Positions 22,640 through 34,460 of a DNA stretch of 64,000 nt are shown in pieces. Origin of the DNA: Lunularia cruciata (Eukaryota; Streptophyta; Marchantiopsida; Lunulariales; Lunulariaceae). How positions within the stretch are numbered: position 1 is the first letter of the stretch; each line of letters starts with the position of its first letter. The notes beneath the pieces were generated by a model, which saw nothing but the letters and a program-made list of their open reading frames with translations, made no database searches and was not told the origin of the DNA. The stretch is taken from NCBI GenBank assembly GCA_948567375.1, contig OX419761.1, positions 26,786,501-26,850,500 on the forward strand, read 5' to 3'. Position numbers and translations under genes: made by a program.

Positions 22640-22882
22640 TTATCTGAATTTATCACTGGCCGATGTCTCCCAATCAAAATAATTCCCACTAGGCTGTTTG
22701 CAGAAGTGACCAGTTACTATGATATCCGACTTGAGCAAGGATTTGTTGGAGTCATATTGATTCACATCCAAACACCACCAACTTGCCCGGTTAGGGTCGT
22801 TGTCATTCACCTGAAAATCAACGTGGCTTTCATGCATCAGAACGCACGTCAATGTCACGATCAGAAGAAACTCGATCCTCAT
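22640..22882 (-). CDS. Possible small secreted peptide (weak)
   Basis: An 80-codon ATG ORF on the minus strand. The first 16 or so residues are hydrophobic and signal-peptide-like; the rest is polar with two Cys and a Trp pair. I recognise no family. A GT follows the CAG codon at the end of the hydrophobic segment, so it could also be a first exon. Support is only ORF length and the hydrophobic start, so this may be chance. Confidence 0.2.
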   Translation of the reverse strand: MRIEFLLIVTLTCVLMHESHVDFQVNDNDPNRASWWCLDVNQYDSNKSLLKSDIIVTGHFCKQPSGNYFDWETSASDKFR

Positions 22883-24397
22883 TACTCAAAGTTTCAGTCA
22901 CTACACTGAAGTACTATAGAAGAGCAATTCATGTGCAAGACCAGACAACTTTCTTTTTGAGTGTTCATTATCATCGAGCATATGACGCATTATTGGCTCT
23001 CAAGCTTCCTTCTCTTGTTAGTTTTCATGTGCGGTGCATCCAATGCTGTGAATCTGGGAACCGTGGCGCTACTCAACAACCTGCCGCTACACCAAAATCC
23101 TACCGCCCGCTAAGGGCCGTAGTCCGGAACCTCTAAGGACAACCCCGGGTTCCAAGTCTATTATATGCAACTTGCGCAGCTTTGCATCCAAAACAGAAGT
23201 CACTAGATACAAATAGCTAACTGAAAGAAGAAGTCACTTATGAACTAAAGAGTTTGGTATCCAAAATAGATATAACGAGGAAAGAATAGCCAAATAGCTA
23301 AATGAAACAATAAGAAGTCACTTCTGAACTGAAAAGACAGCCGTCACGAAGAATTCAGAGGACATCGGAAAAATATCTCGCCTTCTTTTATGGTTTTACG
23401 TCCTAATGCAAGATTAGTAATTCGAGGGTGTAAATCCTAGCACATCGTTTCAAAAGAGTTCATGAAGAAGATGTCAGTTGGACTGATATAGTTCTTTTGA
23501 CCAACAAAGTTTACAAAAAGTGATGTCGATAATAATAATAATTGAGAAGATTTCTAACCATGTCTAGAGAGGTCTTATTCTCTCCATGTATCCCTTGTAG
23601 TTAGTCCAAACAAGAAGTAAACTGCGTTTGAAAATTGTCAAAAGTGTTGGCGTAACGAAATTGTCTCCCTTGTGGTAACTGAAATTCCTTGATTATTTGA
23701 GATTGATTGCTCTAACGGATAGTTTTTGCACTAATTGTCTAGAGAGCAAAGCCTATTATTGGCCACTTTCCTAAGCTTATACTACTCTTTTCCAAAGGGA
23801 CCTTAAGAGAGTTTAACAAAGGTAAGATAGTCTAGAGAAAAAGCAGATTTACATATCATACTACTTACAAGTACCACGTACCTCTAGAGAGTACTTGAAA
23901 ATAAGTTTCCTCATACATATATACATCATTATACAACATACAATATTTTCAACATCATACACTATACAAGCACAACTCATCTAGAAAGTCGCACATGAAC
24001 TCTATAAACCCATAATACAATTCAATCACACCTTAAATCAGGTCTCAAATCTGAACACTCAACACTCAATGTACACTACAAACAAGCCTTGATCATATCA
24101 TCAAGCCACACTACTCTAGCTAAGAGAATCAAGGTGACACTCGCCGGTCTTTGTCCACCATAGCGAGGAGCTTGAATGCTTAGCATAGAAGAAGTGAGCT
24201 CTCTAGAGCTGTACTTCAAGGTATACCCCCTCTAGAGCGGCCAGGAATCCAACCCTAATGGTTCATCTGATGGTCCAAATTATACCTTCAATGGTGCAAT
24301 CAGTTGGCATAATATCATATCTAGCTGCCACTAAGTAGTCCTTGAGTGACTAATGATAATACACAGATTGCCAAAACTAACACTCCAATGGCCTAGC

Positions 24398-24640
24398 TGA
24401 TAGTCAAATTCAGTAATACACAGGTTATGCATGCACCATGGTTGACACAAGAAAATATGTGGTTCACCTCATTGATGCTACATCTAGGTTCACATGAACA
24501 CACAAGTAACATTATTGATAATCAGACTAATGTGTCATGGAGAGCTTCTACTAGCTCTCTCATATAGTAGTCCAGCCCTAGACTAACTGACCAAAATCAA
24601 ACCAACTTGAGCTACTCAATACCTGAGTTAACTCCTAACA
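24398..24640 (-). repeat. 3' LTR of the copia element
   Basis: This 243 bp repeat matches 31621-31845. On the minus strand it begins TGTTAGGAGTTAACTCAGG and ends in ...CTATCA, the TG...CA ends expected of an LTR. Several substitutions and short indels separate the two LTRs, so the insertion is not recent. Confidence 0.93.
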
Positions 24641-24792
24641 ATCTCCCCCTTGACTCATGTCTTGGGGTCCTTAACCTCTATAATCTATGTGATTACTCTA
24701 TGTGAAGTTGTAGAAAGAAACCTAGCATAGGTCCCTATGTTGAAAAAGTTAACTAGATTTGAGCCGGAGCCTAAACAAGATAGAGTAAAATC

Positions 24793-24863
24793 ATATATAA
24801 ATATAAATATAAATATAAATATAAATATAAATATAAATATAAATATAAATATAAATATAAATA

Positions 24864-24922
<59 letters not shown>

Positions 24923-24929
24923 ATATAAA
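24793..24929. repeat. AT microsatellite (ATAAAT)n then (AAAT)n
   Basis: About 137 bp of pure hexamer AAATAT/ATAAAT units pass into AAAT tetramers. It lies inside the copia element, between the RNase H reading frame and the polypurine tract. It produces a spurious Tyr/Ile-rich ORF. Confidence 0.97.
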
Positions 24930-24932
24930 TTG

Positions 24933-26350
24933 CTAGTCAACTCTACTTGTGCCCATATGCAACACCCACAATTTGACATGATGTCTCACAAAACTCTCCA
25001 AAGAAATCACTTTGGTAAAAGCACCAACAAGGTTGAGTTTACTGTTAATCTTGACTAGCTCAATCATTTTGTTAGACACAAAATAATACTTGATGTCAAT
25101 GTGCTTCACTCTACTGTCCATCACTTGATTCATAGCTAGATGTAAACCACTTTGGCTATTACAAAAAAGATTCACAATGTCATGAGCCAATCCCATCTCT
25201 GTAATAAGCCTGTCTAACCAGATTGATTCCTTTGCTGCTTCCGCTGCTGCTACATACTCCACTTCTGTAGTAGACTGAGCTATGTACTTCTGCAATGTAT
25301 ATGTCTAGCTTATGCATCCACCTCCAATATGAACACATACCTAGTCTTAGATTTCCTCCCATCTAGATCTTGTCCATAGTCAGCATCTACATAGCCATTA
25401 AGTGATTTGGCATTATAGGATTTAGCATCAAACACAAGACCAAAATCCAATGTACCCTTGAGGTATTTGAGGATCCACTTGACAGCTTACCAATGTAAAC
25501 TCCTTGGATTTGACATGTATTTGCTAGTCTTGCCCATAGCTAAAGCAATATAAGGCCTAGTGCAAATCAACAAAAACATGAGACTTCCTTCTGCCTTGTC
25601 GTAAGGGATCTTGAACATCAAACCTTTCTCCATGGCATCTGTTGGACAAAGACCCAATGAAATCTTGAAGTGAGGAGCTAAAGGAGTACTCACTACCTTG
25701 CGATTCTCCATGTTAAATCTTGCAAGTACCTTTCTAGCATACTTCCCTTGAGTTAGCCATAGCTTCCCATCCTCTAAGTTTCTTTGGGTCTCCATCCCCA
25801 AAATCCTCCTTGCCGTACCAAGATCTTTCATTCTAAACTCAAAGCTCATGAGAGCTTTGAGCTTATCAACATCAAATCTGCTCCTAGCTGCAATAAACAT
25901 GTCATTCATACAAAGTACTAAAATAATCAAGCCAAAGACTTCATTAATCACCTTTCTAATGTATACACAGATCAAACACACTATGTTTAAATCCTTGTGA
26001 TCTCATGAAATCATCAAACCGTTTGTTCCACTGTTTAGGGGCTTGCTTCAATCCATACAAAGATTTTAACAACCTGCAAACCATATCCTCCTGGGTTTTC
26101 TTCACAAAGCCCATAGGCTGTCTCATAAAGATCACCGCATCTAAATTGCCATAGAGGAAAGTAGTGACAACATCCATTTGATCTAAGATAAGACCAAAGA
26201 AAATCACAAGTACATACAACAAGCAAATAGTGGCATACTTAGCAATTGGAGAATAGAGCTCATTGAAATCCACACCCTTTTCTTGTGTGAATTCCTTTTG
26301 CCACCAACCTGGCCTTCTAGATCTTCTTTTCTCCACCAGTGGGGCTATCT
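24933..26350 (-). pseudogene. Copia RT and RNase H remnant
   Basis: RT runs from about 26350 to 25487: EKGVDFNELYSPIAK, LDQMDVVTTFLYGNLDAVIFM, SLYGLKQAPKQWNKRFDDF. The catalytic YVDD box reads CMNDMFIAA, so one catalytic Asp is Asn. RNase H follows (25460-24933), with the STTEVEYVAAAEAAKESIWL segment and KHIDIKYYFV. In-frame stops and a frame break near 25300 and 25490 separate the pieces, so no active product is possible. Confidence 0.92.
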
Positions 26351-27142
26351 TTCAGCTTGTAACCCACTTATTGTCCACCAATTGTTGATGTTTTGGAAGC
26401 TTCAATGACTCCAAAGTCTTGTTGTCAATCAATGATTGCATCTCTCTCTGCATTGCTGCATTCCACTCAAGCTTGTCCAAAGAAGCTAGAGCCTCATTCT
26501 ATGAAGAAGGTTCCACTTCTTCCAAGATCAAAGCCATACCATCATAATCATTAAGAGAAATATCCTCATCTCCTAACTATATTGAATCAACCTATTTTCC
26601 AAATCATTCAAGAGCACAAATAAATCATCTAGAAGTCCTCCATGTTGATTACTCCACTTGATCTTCCTATGATGACATGTTTTGAGGTTCACAAGTCTCC
26701 TCACACTCTTGTTATTCCTCAATTTGGAGAACTTGCTCCTCTGTGGGAGCACCTCTTTGTGCCTCATCATGAAAACTATCATAGTTAATCTCCCCCTCAA
26801 CAATATCTAAAGGAGATTTTCCCTTGTCAATATGAGGAGCTTGAGCTTTCTCCCCCTCAGTCAATGATCTGGACTCATTGAATGAAACATCTCCATTGAC
26901 AATGAATTTACAAGTGAGTGTATCACTATAACCCTTCACACCACTCCGGTAGCCAAGAAAAACACATTTCTTGGAAGTAAGATCTAGCTTAAATCTACTT
27001 TCCTAGGGTATGAGAGGATATGCATGGCATCCAAAGACTACTAAACATCTGTAATCTGCAGGCCCGCTGTGCCTTAGCTCAAACAATGTCATGTAATTAA
27101 TAGCAGTAGAAGGAGAAAGATTTCTCAAATAAGCTGCAATGT

Positions 27143-27833
27143 TTACAACTTCAGCCCAAAATGCATGTGATAACCTGAATGGCTCAACATACTCCTCATC
27201 TGCTCCAATAGTGTTAGATTGAGCTCAGCAACTCCATTCTGCTGTGGAGTATATATTGTAGTGAGATGACGAGTTATCGTTTCTTGTTGACAATACACCT
27301 CAAATTCTCTAGAAGTGTATTCCTCCCCATTATCTAATTGCAAAAATCTCATTTTCTTACCAGTCTGAGTCTCAACTTGGGCTTTCCACTTCTTGAAAGT
27401 GACAAAGACCTCAGACTTTTGATGTAGGAAATAAATCTGTATAAACCTTGAATAGTCATTGATGAAAGATATATAGTACAACTTTTCAGAATGTGAGGGA
27501 GTGGATGGAGGATGGGCACCACCTGACATTATGTATATAATCAAGAATTTCTTTGGAACTATGAGTTCCAACGCTAAAAGCAGTTTGATGCTGCTTCACT
27601 AGTACATAATGCTCATAGAATTCTAAACTACTAGATCATAGTGTGGAAATAAGGCCTTTCTTGCAAAGAATAGACATGCTCTTTTCACTAATGTCACCAA
27701 GCTTTGAATGCCACAAGTAGTCAATCATATCATGAGATTTAGTGGCATGAGCTTCTCCAAAAATAATGTTGGCCTCTAGCACATATAGATTCTTGTGCCT
27801 ATTTTCCTTCAAGATGACTTTTCTCTTAGCCAT
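27143..27833 (-). pseudogene. Copia pre-integrase and integrase remnant
   Basis: A GAG-pre-integrase type segment (27833-27636) with MIDYLWHSKLGDISEKSM is followed by an integrase core (27571-27143) with YYISFINDYSRFIQIYFL and NGEEYTSREFEVYC, then TPQQNGVAELNLTLLE. One zinc-site histidine appears replaced and the frames are interrupted near 27600. It is part of the copia element. Confidence 0.85.
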
Positions 27834-28214
27834 GACTCGAAGTACACCATCAACTACTTCTTATTGATGACCATTTTTGTTTGACACACCAAGAGATATC
27901 AAGTTCTTTCTCAGGTCAAGGATATGCCTAACATTAGTCAATATGCACACAAGACCATCAAACCTATGGATCTTAACAAATCCAATGCCTACAATTTGAC
28001 AAGGATGATCATTCTCCATCAAAATTGAACAGTTTGATATCTAGTAAGAACTAAAGAACTCTCTTATGTAACACATATGGGATGAACAAGCATAATCTAG
28101 AATCCATTCATCTCTTATTTTCTGAAATGAGGTGCAAATGGTATACCATTGGTATCATAAAGCATAGTCATCATGAAGCAATTTCTCATCTTCTTTGTCC
28201 TTGTTGTCTTTTGC

Positions 28215-29013
28215 CACATTTGTTGAAGAAGGCTCAACTACTTTTCCATGACAATCTCACTTGAGGGGGCCAACTTTGCCACACTTCCAATAGAGCATGG
28301 TCTTACAGTCTTGGGATCTCTTCCTAGATCAAGATCTCTACTCCCCATGATCTATCTACTTTTGAGTCCTTCCACGATTCACATTCAACACTATCCTTAA
28401 AGGAGTCAAAGATTGAGAAGGTAACATCATCTTTTATTGAAGATCATCTATTAACATAGCACTCACCACCTCATTTAGGGGATGGTCTTCCTATCACAAT
28501 GTAGTAACACTTGTGATAAGGACTGGTAGTGAGAGAACTCAATAGGTGAAGAGCATTTCTCTCATCATTAAAGTCCTCTCCAAGATTCTGCAAGTCCACA
28601 ATAAGATCATTGAGTGTGTCAATATGATCTTGTATCTTGGTCCCATTGTCCTTCATCTTGAAGCTCATCAGCTTCAAGGATGTGTAGAGACTACTTGATA
28701 ACTCTTTTTGATGGTACTTTTGTTGTAGCTCATCAAAAAGAGTAATTCAGTCCTTTTACTCACCCAACTACTTTATGACATGTGGTTGTAGATGTAAAAC
28801 CATTGTGTATACAACTATCTCCTACATGTTGTTCCAATCATCCTCTAATACCAAATAGGTCTTGGGTCTTAGCACTTTCCTAAAACCGTTGGCCTTGAGC
28901 ATAACTTTCACCGTATGTTCCCATAGGAGATAATTGGAGCATCCATTGTACTTGGCAATGTCAAATTTAGCACCTCTAGTCTTCATGATTGCCATCTTGT
29001 TCTTATCCCTCAA
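28215..29013 (-). pseudogene. Copia gag remnant
   Basis: A gag segment starts near 29013 (FDIAKYNGCSNYLLWEHTVKVML), continues at 28677-28471 (DTLNDLIVDLQNLGEDFNDE) and ends in a degenerate CCHC zinc knuckle around 28300 (KCGKVGPLK, then a stop, then DC). In the knuckle the conserved His is Pro. Stops between the segments make it non-functional. Confidence 0.75.
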
Positions 29014-31620
29014 AAAGTGGTCCCAACACTAGCGGAAAACAATATTGCACTGGTGGGATTGAGATGGAGACATGTCCTAGCATGCACTACGTAAGGTGAA
29101 TTGCATGCTTGTGATTAAAATTCAGCCTCTCAGCTTGAAAGGATGGTGATTGTAGTCAACTAGAATGAGTGGAAGGCCTAGAAGGAGAAATAGTAATGAA
29201 AGTCTAAACAAGACCAGAAGTTTGTTTTAAAATAAATAAATATTAAAACAACTAAATTAATTAATATTTTAAAAAATAAAATAAAATTTAAATGTATAGT
29301 AGGTGCAGTCTTTGGTAGATGTGACTTGTAGTTATTGGTCTCAATTAATTTAGCTCCGGCTAATATAGAATGACTATGTTCATATTCTTTGAAACATTTT
29401 GCCAAAGCAATAGCTAGGCTCTTGAAATGCATACACTTGAGACTCTTGATAAGCCCCAGTGCAACACTCTTTTCTCATTTAATAGTTCCCTTGGGTATCT
29501 TTTGAGAAGCAAGAAGCTATGTGAAGTATGGGGAAACCTATATTGTCTATCCTGAAGTAAGCACACCAAAGTTTGGTTCAAGATGGGATCATTGTGTAAG
29601 GCTGGACCATCTCGCTAGTTGATCCTTCCATCTCTAAAAGCCATAACTTTTTTTTGTGCATCCTTTTTGTATAACTATCAAAAAGGATGTAAGAGTAACT
29701 CTCGGCTAAACTACCTAATTTTGGTGTTGATTACTTCAGTAGTTGCAGATTATTTCTGGACTCTCTCAATACGTGCTAGATAACTCTCTAATCCAAATCA
29801 GAAACAAAAAGGATAATCACTATCAATTACTCATGCTCAGGCTTAGGCTCCTCATATTGAGCTCCTCGTCCCCACTAAAGCTCAGGCTCCTCATAATAAA
29901 CTTCAAGGATGATGATGATGATGATGATTGATCTGCTTCAAAAATTCAGATTGACTTCCATTCTATTCCAACTAGAACCCAACAACCAAAAAACAAACTA
30001 TCAAAATTCTAGCAATAGATGGTCCAAAATCCTTATGGCTAGCTTGTATTTAACTGACTATTTAAGATTTGAGAGCTATTAGGAACTTACAACACCAATG
30101 ATTTGATCAAAATCTTTCATGATATCTCCTTTCGTACTCCTACACAACCTATTTCACTTTTGCTTCATAGTACACTAGTGATTGTGCGGGTCAATTTTTT
30201 CTATATGTTGCATCTATTTGATGGCAACTATGCATATTGATAGTAGCTTTAGAGTACTGACCAAGTTCCATGACTCTATTACTCTCACTCTCAACTCAAA
30301 ATCTCTTGAGTAAGAAACACTTCCAACTATCAAAAGTCTTCTTTAGTTAGTTGGAGGTGTTTCTTGGAGAAAGCGTAAGTTGCAAATCTATCACAAATAT
30401 ATCCCACTTTTGAGGTATGGTAGTAAGAGTTCCCAAAACTAGTAAAATGTTCACTAAGAACCCCAAGCTGTTGATGACATAGAGGACAATCATCAACATG
30501 CTCATCAAAGGGAGAAAAGGCTCTTATTTGTTTCAAGCCATATATTATAGAACTCAGAAAATGATGCAGAGATCAATAAGGTCATGGTCTCCTTGGGGTT
30601 TCTTCCACCTCCTATAATGAGTAGCAAAGATTTTCTTGACAAGCAGACAACATATCTCACCAAACCATAAGCAACCCTAAAATTGGAGCTATACACCCAA
30701 TCATGCAATGCATGGGCATATCACTGATCTCAACAACCAACAGAGCCAACCAAGCGGTTAGGCACACTTATTTGTCATTCAATTCTCAAGTGAATCTTCA
30801 TCACTCTCCTATCCCAACAATTGGACCCATACAAACCTCCACACCATCACATTGTATTTCCATAACAATCATCATCATACTTGTACATGATATATCCAAT
30901 TCTCCATGGAACAACAAGATAGATGCAAATTTTATTTGTCAAATCCTTAAATTCCTTGATCATATAGATAGTCACTAACTCTCTCTGTAGATTACTACTC
31001 TAGTTTAAATCTTCAACCTTGTCAAAGGGAAGTGGACAAATTTAGGTCTTAATACCCACTATAGAAGAAAGACTACAGAGCTATGACACAAAGTTTCCTC
31101 CTAATATACCAAGTGATACTCCCTAGAAAGCATCATCCATTAGTTCTCAAGCAGTAGACACCATGACAAATTATTTTTCTTGCTACTTCCTTCTTTGCCT
31201 GTCACCTATGCCTGCTTGATCTCTTGAAACAAACCCAAACACCAGCGAGTTTAAAGTAATTTTGGCTCTCTACTTGCTCCTCATTGGACTACTCACCAAG
31301 GATTCCCCAAATTATTTTGACTTGTTAGATAGTTCAATCTCTCACTTCATTTGATCCTATTTCAAAGTGTCCTTGTCATGATCCAATCCATGTAGCACAA
31401 CAACACTAACCAACTTGCTTCCACATACATAGTAGATTTGGGAGGCCAAAAGTCCTTCTAAAGTACTCTATGCTACCCAAAATTTAGATGCATCTCTTGC
31501 AAACAACCTCACAAATTTTATCTTTGACAACAAGTATTACAAAAATGTTTTCATTGACTCCGACATTGGGCAGAATCTCACAACATTACACATTTTCAAC
31601 CGATTTGCTCTAATACCAAT

Positions 31621-31845
31621 TGATAATCAAGTTTAGTAATACACAGGGTATGCATGCACCATGGTTGATACAAGAAAATACATGGTTGATCTCATTAAGG
31701 CTATATCCATGAGAACACACAAGTAACCTGATTGATAATTGGACTAATGTGTCATTGAGAGCTTCTATATAGTATTCTGGTCCTAGACTAACTAACTACA
31801 ATCAGACTAACTCAAGTTACTCAAGACCTGAGTTAACTCCTAACA
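31621..31845 (-). repeat. 5' LTR of the copia element
   Basis: The 225 bp partner of 24398-24640. The flanking CTAGC target duplication follows at 31846-31850. The primer-binding site lies on the element side of its lower-coordinate end. Confidence 0.93.
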
Positions 31846-31850
31846 CTAGC

Positions 31851-32256
31851 AAGCTAGTTTTGGAGCTACATATGTTGTGAAAATTATTGTACATATATAC
31901 ATTGATATATAACAAACATCATTATCATCACCATACACTATAGAAGAACAACTCATATAAAAAGTCACACATGAACTCTAAAGACCTACATTTGCTCCCC
32001 TAGCTGCAGTTAGGTCCTTTTGACTCCAAATAACCATCTACTCTAAGTATGTGATATGCTCTATGGTGAATTAAGATCAAGAGACCGGTGGTTATTAAGC
32101 CCCATTGGTAGTTACTCATCTATAATCTATATCACATAAGGAGTGAACAAGCTATAGTGTCAAGTACATTAAGGACATAGCCACATAACATACACCATAA
32201 GCATCCACATACAATTGCCAATCTTGGATCTATTGTGCAATCAATGTGTAATACCA
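31851..32256. other. Repeat-like spacer, no gene
   Basis: This sequence lies between the copia target duplication and the solo LTR. Positions 31885-31995 resemble 23905-24020 left of the copia insertion (shared CATACACTATA and CACATGAACTCTA strings), so the copia element probably split or neighbours an older repeat. No coding signal. Confidence 0.5.
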
Positions 32257-32931
32257 CAAGCTAGATAGATTATCTAGAGGTGGAAATTGACTTGGTAATG
32301 TCTTAAAGAATATTATATACAATGGTCTAAGTAGATCAGATAGAGGTGTGACCAAAAGAGTACTTCCACTAATAGGGCAAAGGCCAGAAACACCTTAAAA
32401 GTTTGAGAGTCAATTTTGGAGACTTAAAAAAACAAATTAGGCCTCGAGAAATGAAATCTCCCCCTCCTCCCCAAAACCATTTGAAGGAAAATGTATTACC
32501 TTCTTCCTCTCTTATTAGTCTAGTTGAGATCTTCCCAATTATACCTCCTCACCCTTGGTATTTTGAGCTTCCTACAAGAAGATTTTTCAAAGATTCCCTT
32601 TGGTCAAACTTGTTTGATCAACCCAATAGGATAAGGATAGACATGTCAGCAATCCATGCAAATAATCTAAGGGTGAAGCAACCAAATAGGATAAGGATAG
32701 ACATGTCAGCAATCCATGCAACTACTCTAATGGTGAAGCTTGCTTACATGTCATTGATCCATGTGTTTAATCCAAGGGTGTAGCTCATGTTAAGAGGAAC
32801 ATCTTGGCTATATAATAAAAACAAGGTGCTCCTTTGGGGCATCAAAGTATTGATGAATGAAAACTTGTGTTTTTTGTGTGTTTCTTTTCTTGTGTTTCTC
32901 TCAAGAATTTTCTTGTCCTTGGAATGTTACA
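32257..32931 (+). mobile_element. Solo gypsy LTR with CAATG target duplication
   Basis: This 675 bp LTR begins TGTAATACCA and ends GTTACA. The 5 bp CAATG stands on both sides (32252-32256 and 32932-32936). A TATA box (CTATATAATAAAAA, near 32810) is followed by the family signature GGTGCTCCTTTGGGGCAT. It matches LTR 34461-35198 in opposite orientation. No internal sequence remains, as after LTR-LTR recombination. A 60 bp unit is duplicated in its U3 part (32619-32738). Confidence 0.9.
32619..32738 (+). repeat. 60 bp tandem duplication in the solo LTR
   Basis: 32619-32678 and 32679-32738 differ at only a few positions and share ATAGGATAAGGATAGACATG and the following GTCAGCAATCCATGCA. It lies upstream of the LTR TATA box. 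Related short motifs occur two or three times in the other LTRs of this family, so it may be an enhancer-like subrepeat. Confidence 0.9.
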
Positions 32932-32936
32932 CAATG

Positions 32937-33329
32937 TTTGAGAAGTGGTATGGTATACAATTGTACACAAGATTATTCCAAATAACACCATCATGTCCTT
33001 CAAACATAAGGACTCTAAAAGGAAAAACCTTACACACTTTCAAGATAGTTTAGCTTGTAGTCACATTAAGAGTCATTGGTGCAATCTAGTCTATTGTAGA
33101 TATACATAATTACTTGGATGGAACCAATGGATTGAATGTCTATAACCTACTTCTCAAATAGTAACAAAATGACTTTTATTATGCATATTGTAAGGCATAA
33201 TGTAAGCTATCCATATTTCTTACCAATCAATGAGCTCTTAAAGGCCATTGGTATCACTTTCCAAAGGTTTATGTTCATTGAGAGCATGCGCTCACCCATA
33301 CATTCAAATCATCCAAGTCCAAAACTATA
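32937..33329. other. Spacer, no gene seen
   Basis: The sequence between the solo LTR and the next gypsy fragment has no recognisable coding or repeat boundary. Confidence 0.4.
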
Positions 33330-33960
33330 ACCACATCAAAACAAATGGTTGTAGGTAAATTTTGATATTGTCCATAGAGTAAGAAGTAGGGAGAGAAGGA
33401 TGCTAAGAAGACTTTTTGGTTGAACACATAGTTCATAGCCAACCACTATAATTAGAGATCCTAATCTCCCAAGTGTACTCTTTGCAAACCATACTTATGA
33501 AATCCTCTCTTCATTGTCTAAACCACTCTCTCCGCTAAACCATGTGCCTCAAGCTGATCTTTGGAGGTAGTATGTAGTATGGTGATCAATAAAGGCATGT
33601 TACACAAGACTTGAAACTCTCCATAAAAATCTATACATTGATTAATCAAGACCTTTATTGGTGCTTCAAAATGAATAAAAACCCAATCTAGGAATAAATA
33701 AGTTGTCATTTCATTGAACTTGTCAAGAAGTACCACCAACTCAATCCACTTGGAGAAGTGTTCCACCATGACCAAAACATTCCAATGATGTCTTTTAGTC
33801 AGCAATAAAGGCCCAACAAAGTTCAAACTTTAGTGATAATCCAACTCCATAATAGGCAGAGGGTATAAATATGGCATAAGAACATTGAATGATGCTCTAA
33901 ATTGGTCACAAACTGCACATCTAACAGCAAATTGTTGTACATTGGTCTGCATATCATGCA
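33330..33960 (-). pseudogene. Gypsy integrase fragment of a second lineage
   Basis: Minus-strand integrase core: LNFVGPLLLTKRHHW, VLVMVEHFSKWIELVVL, FIHFEAPIKVLINQ, FYGEFQVLCNMPLL and HGLAERVVQTMKRG, preceded by a degenerate zinc-type segment. The second catalytic Asp region reads INQCIDF where TDQG-type sequence is expected, so Asp is Asn. Several stops are present. It differs clearly from the chromovirus integrases at 511-1798 and 35326-36760, so it belongs to another gypsy lineage. No LTR can be assigned. Confidence 0.85.
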
Positions 33961-34460
33961 AACAATAATGACTCTAAAGTAAGCTATATGTAAGCTTTAC
34001 TCCAAAATATCTTTGCTCCTCATGAACATGTTATATCAACTATGGTCCATGAGATGGAAAGAATACAACTTGCACTCTACCATCTTCTCATACCCAAAGA
34101 AGATATATGCTCTTCAATCTAAACCACTTGGCTTGTAAAAGGACATAGTCTTTCCCTTTGGCACTGCCTATGCCACTCACAACTCTAGTGCAAAGATAGT
34201 CCATCATTAAGACATAATCATGAATATCTTGCTGACCTATACCAATATCTTTACTCTCTTAATCTAAGATCTCAACAACTCCTCTTATTTGTATTGAGAG
34301 AGATACCACCAAAGCTTTTGGCAATGTACACAAAAAGGTAGATGCATGTCAATTGGTCACTATCTACTCATTTATCTCACCATGCCAACATGCATTGGTT
34401 TGATCATGTTGGCTGGTATATGGGTTTCTACTCAACCCATTTTCATCATGGTTCACCACT
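33961..34460. other. Repeat-like spacer, no gene
   Basis: This is probably further decayed polyprotein sequence upstream (minus strand) of the integrase fragment. No motif is clear enough to name. Confidence 0.4.

Larger units (their letters stand above)
22206..24397. other. Intergenic region between fucosyltransferase and copia element
   Basis: A 64 bp unit is duplicated in tandem at 22438-22565. A minus-strand 80-codon ORF at 22640-22882 starts with a signal-peptide-like MRIEFLLIVTLTCVLM, but it is an isolated observation. From about 23500 the sequence becomes AT-rich and repeat-like. Positions about 23905-24020 resemble about 31885-31995 on the other side of the copia insertion, which suggests that the copia element landed in older repeat DNA. 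Confidence 0.5.
24398..31845 (-). mobile_element. Full-length, degenerate Ty1/copia retrotransposon
   Basis: The element is bounded by LTRs at 24398-24640 (3') and 31621-31845 (5') and flanked by the 5 bp direct repeat CTAGC (24393-24397 and 31846-31850). Reading on the minus strand, a primer-binding site (TTGGTATTAGAGC, just below 31621) follows the 5' LTR and resembles the initiator-tRNA-Met site of copia elements. A polypurine tract (AAGGGGGAGAT, just above 24640) precedes the 3' LTR. Domain order gag, integrase, RT, RNase H is copia order. All coding parts carry stops and frameshifts. The 5' region between PBS and recognisable gag (29013-31620) is 2.6 kb, long for this family, and may hide a second decayed insertion. 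Confidence 0.93.

Noticed and set aside
24791-24979. Tyr/Ile-rich 62-codon ORF
   Set aside because: Translation of the AT microsatellite.
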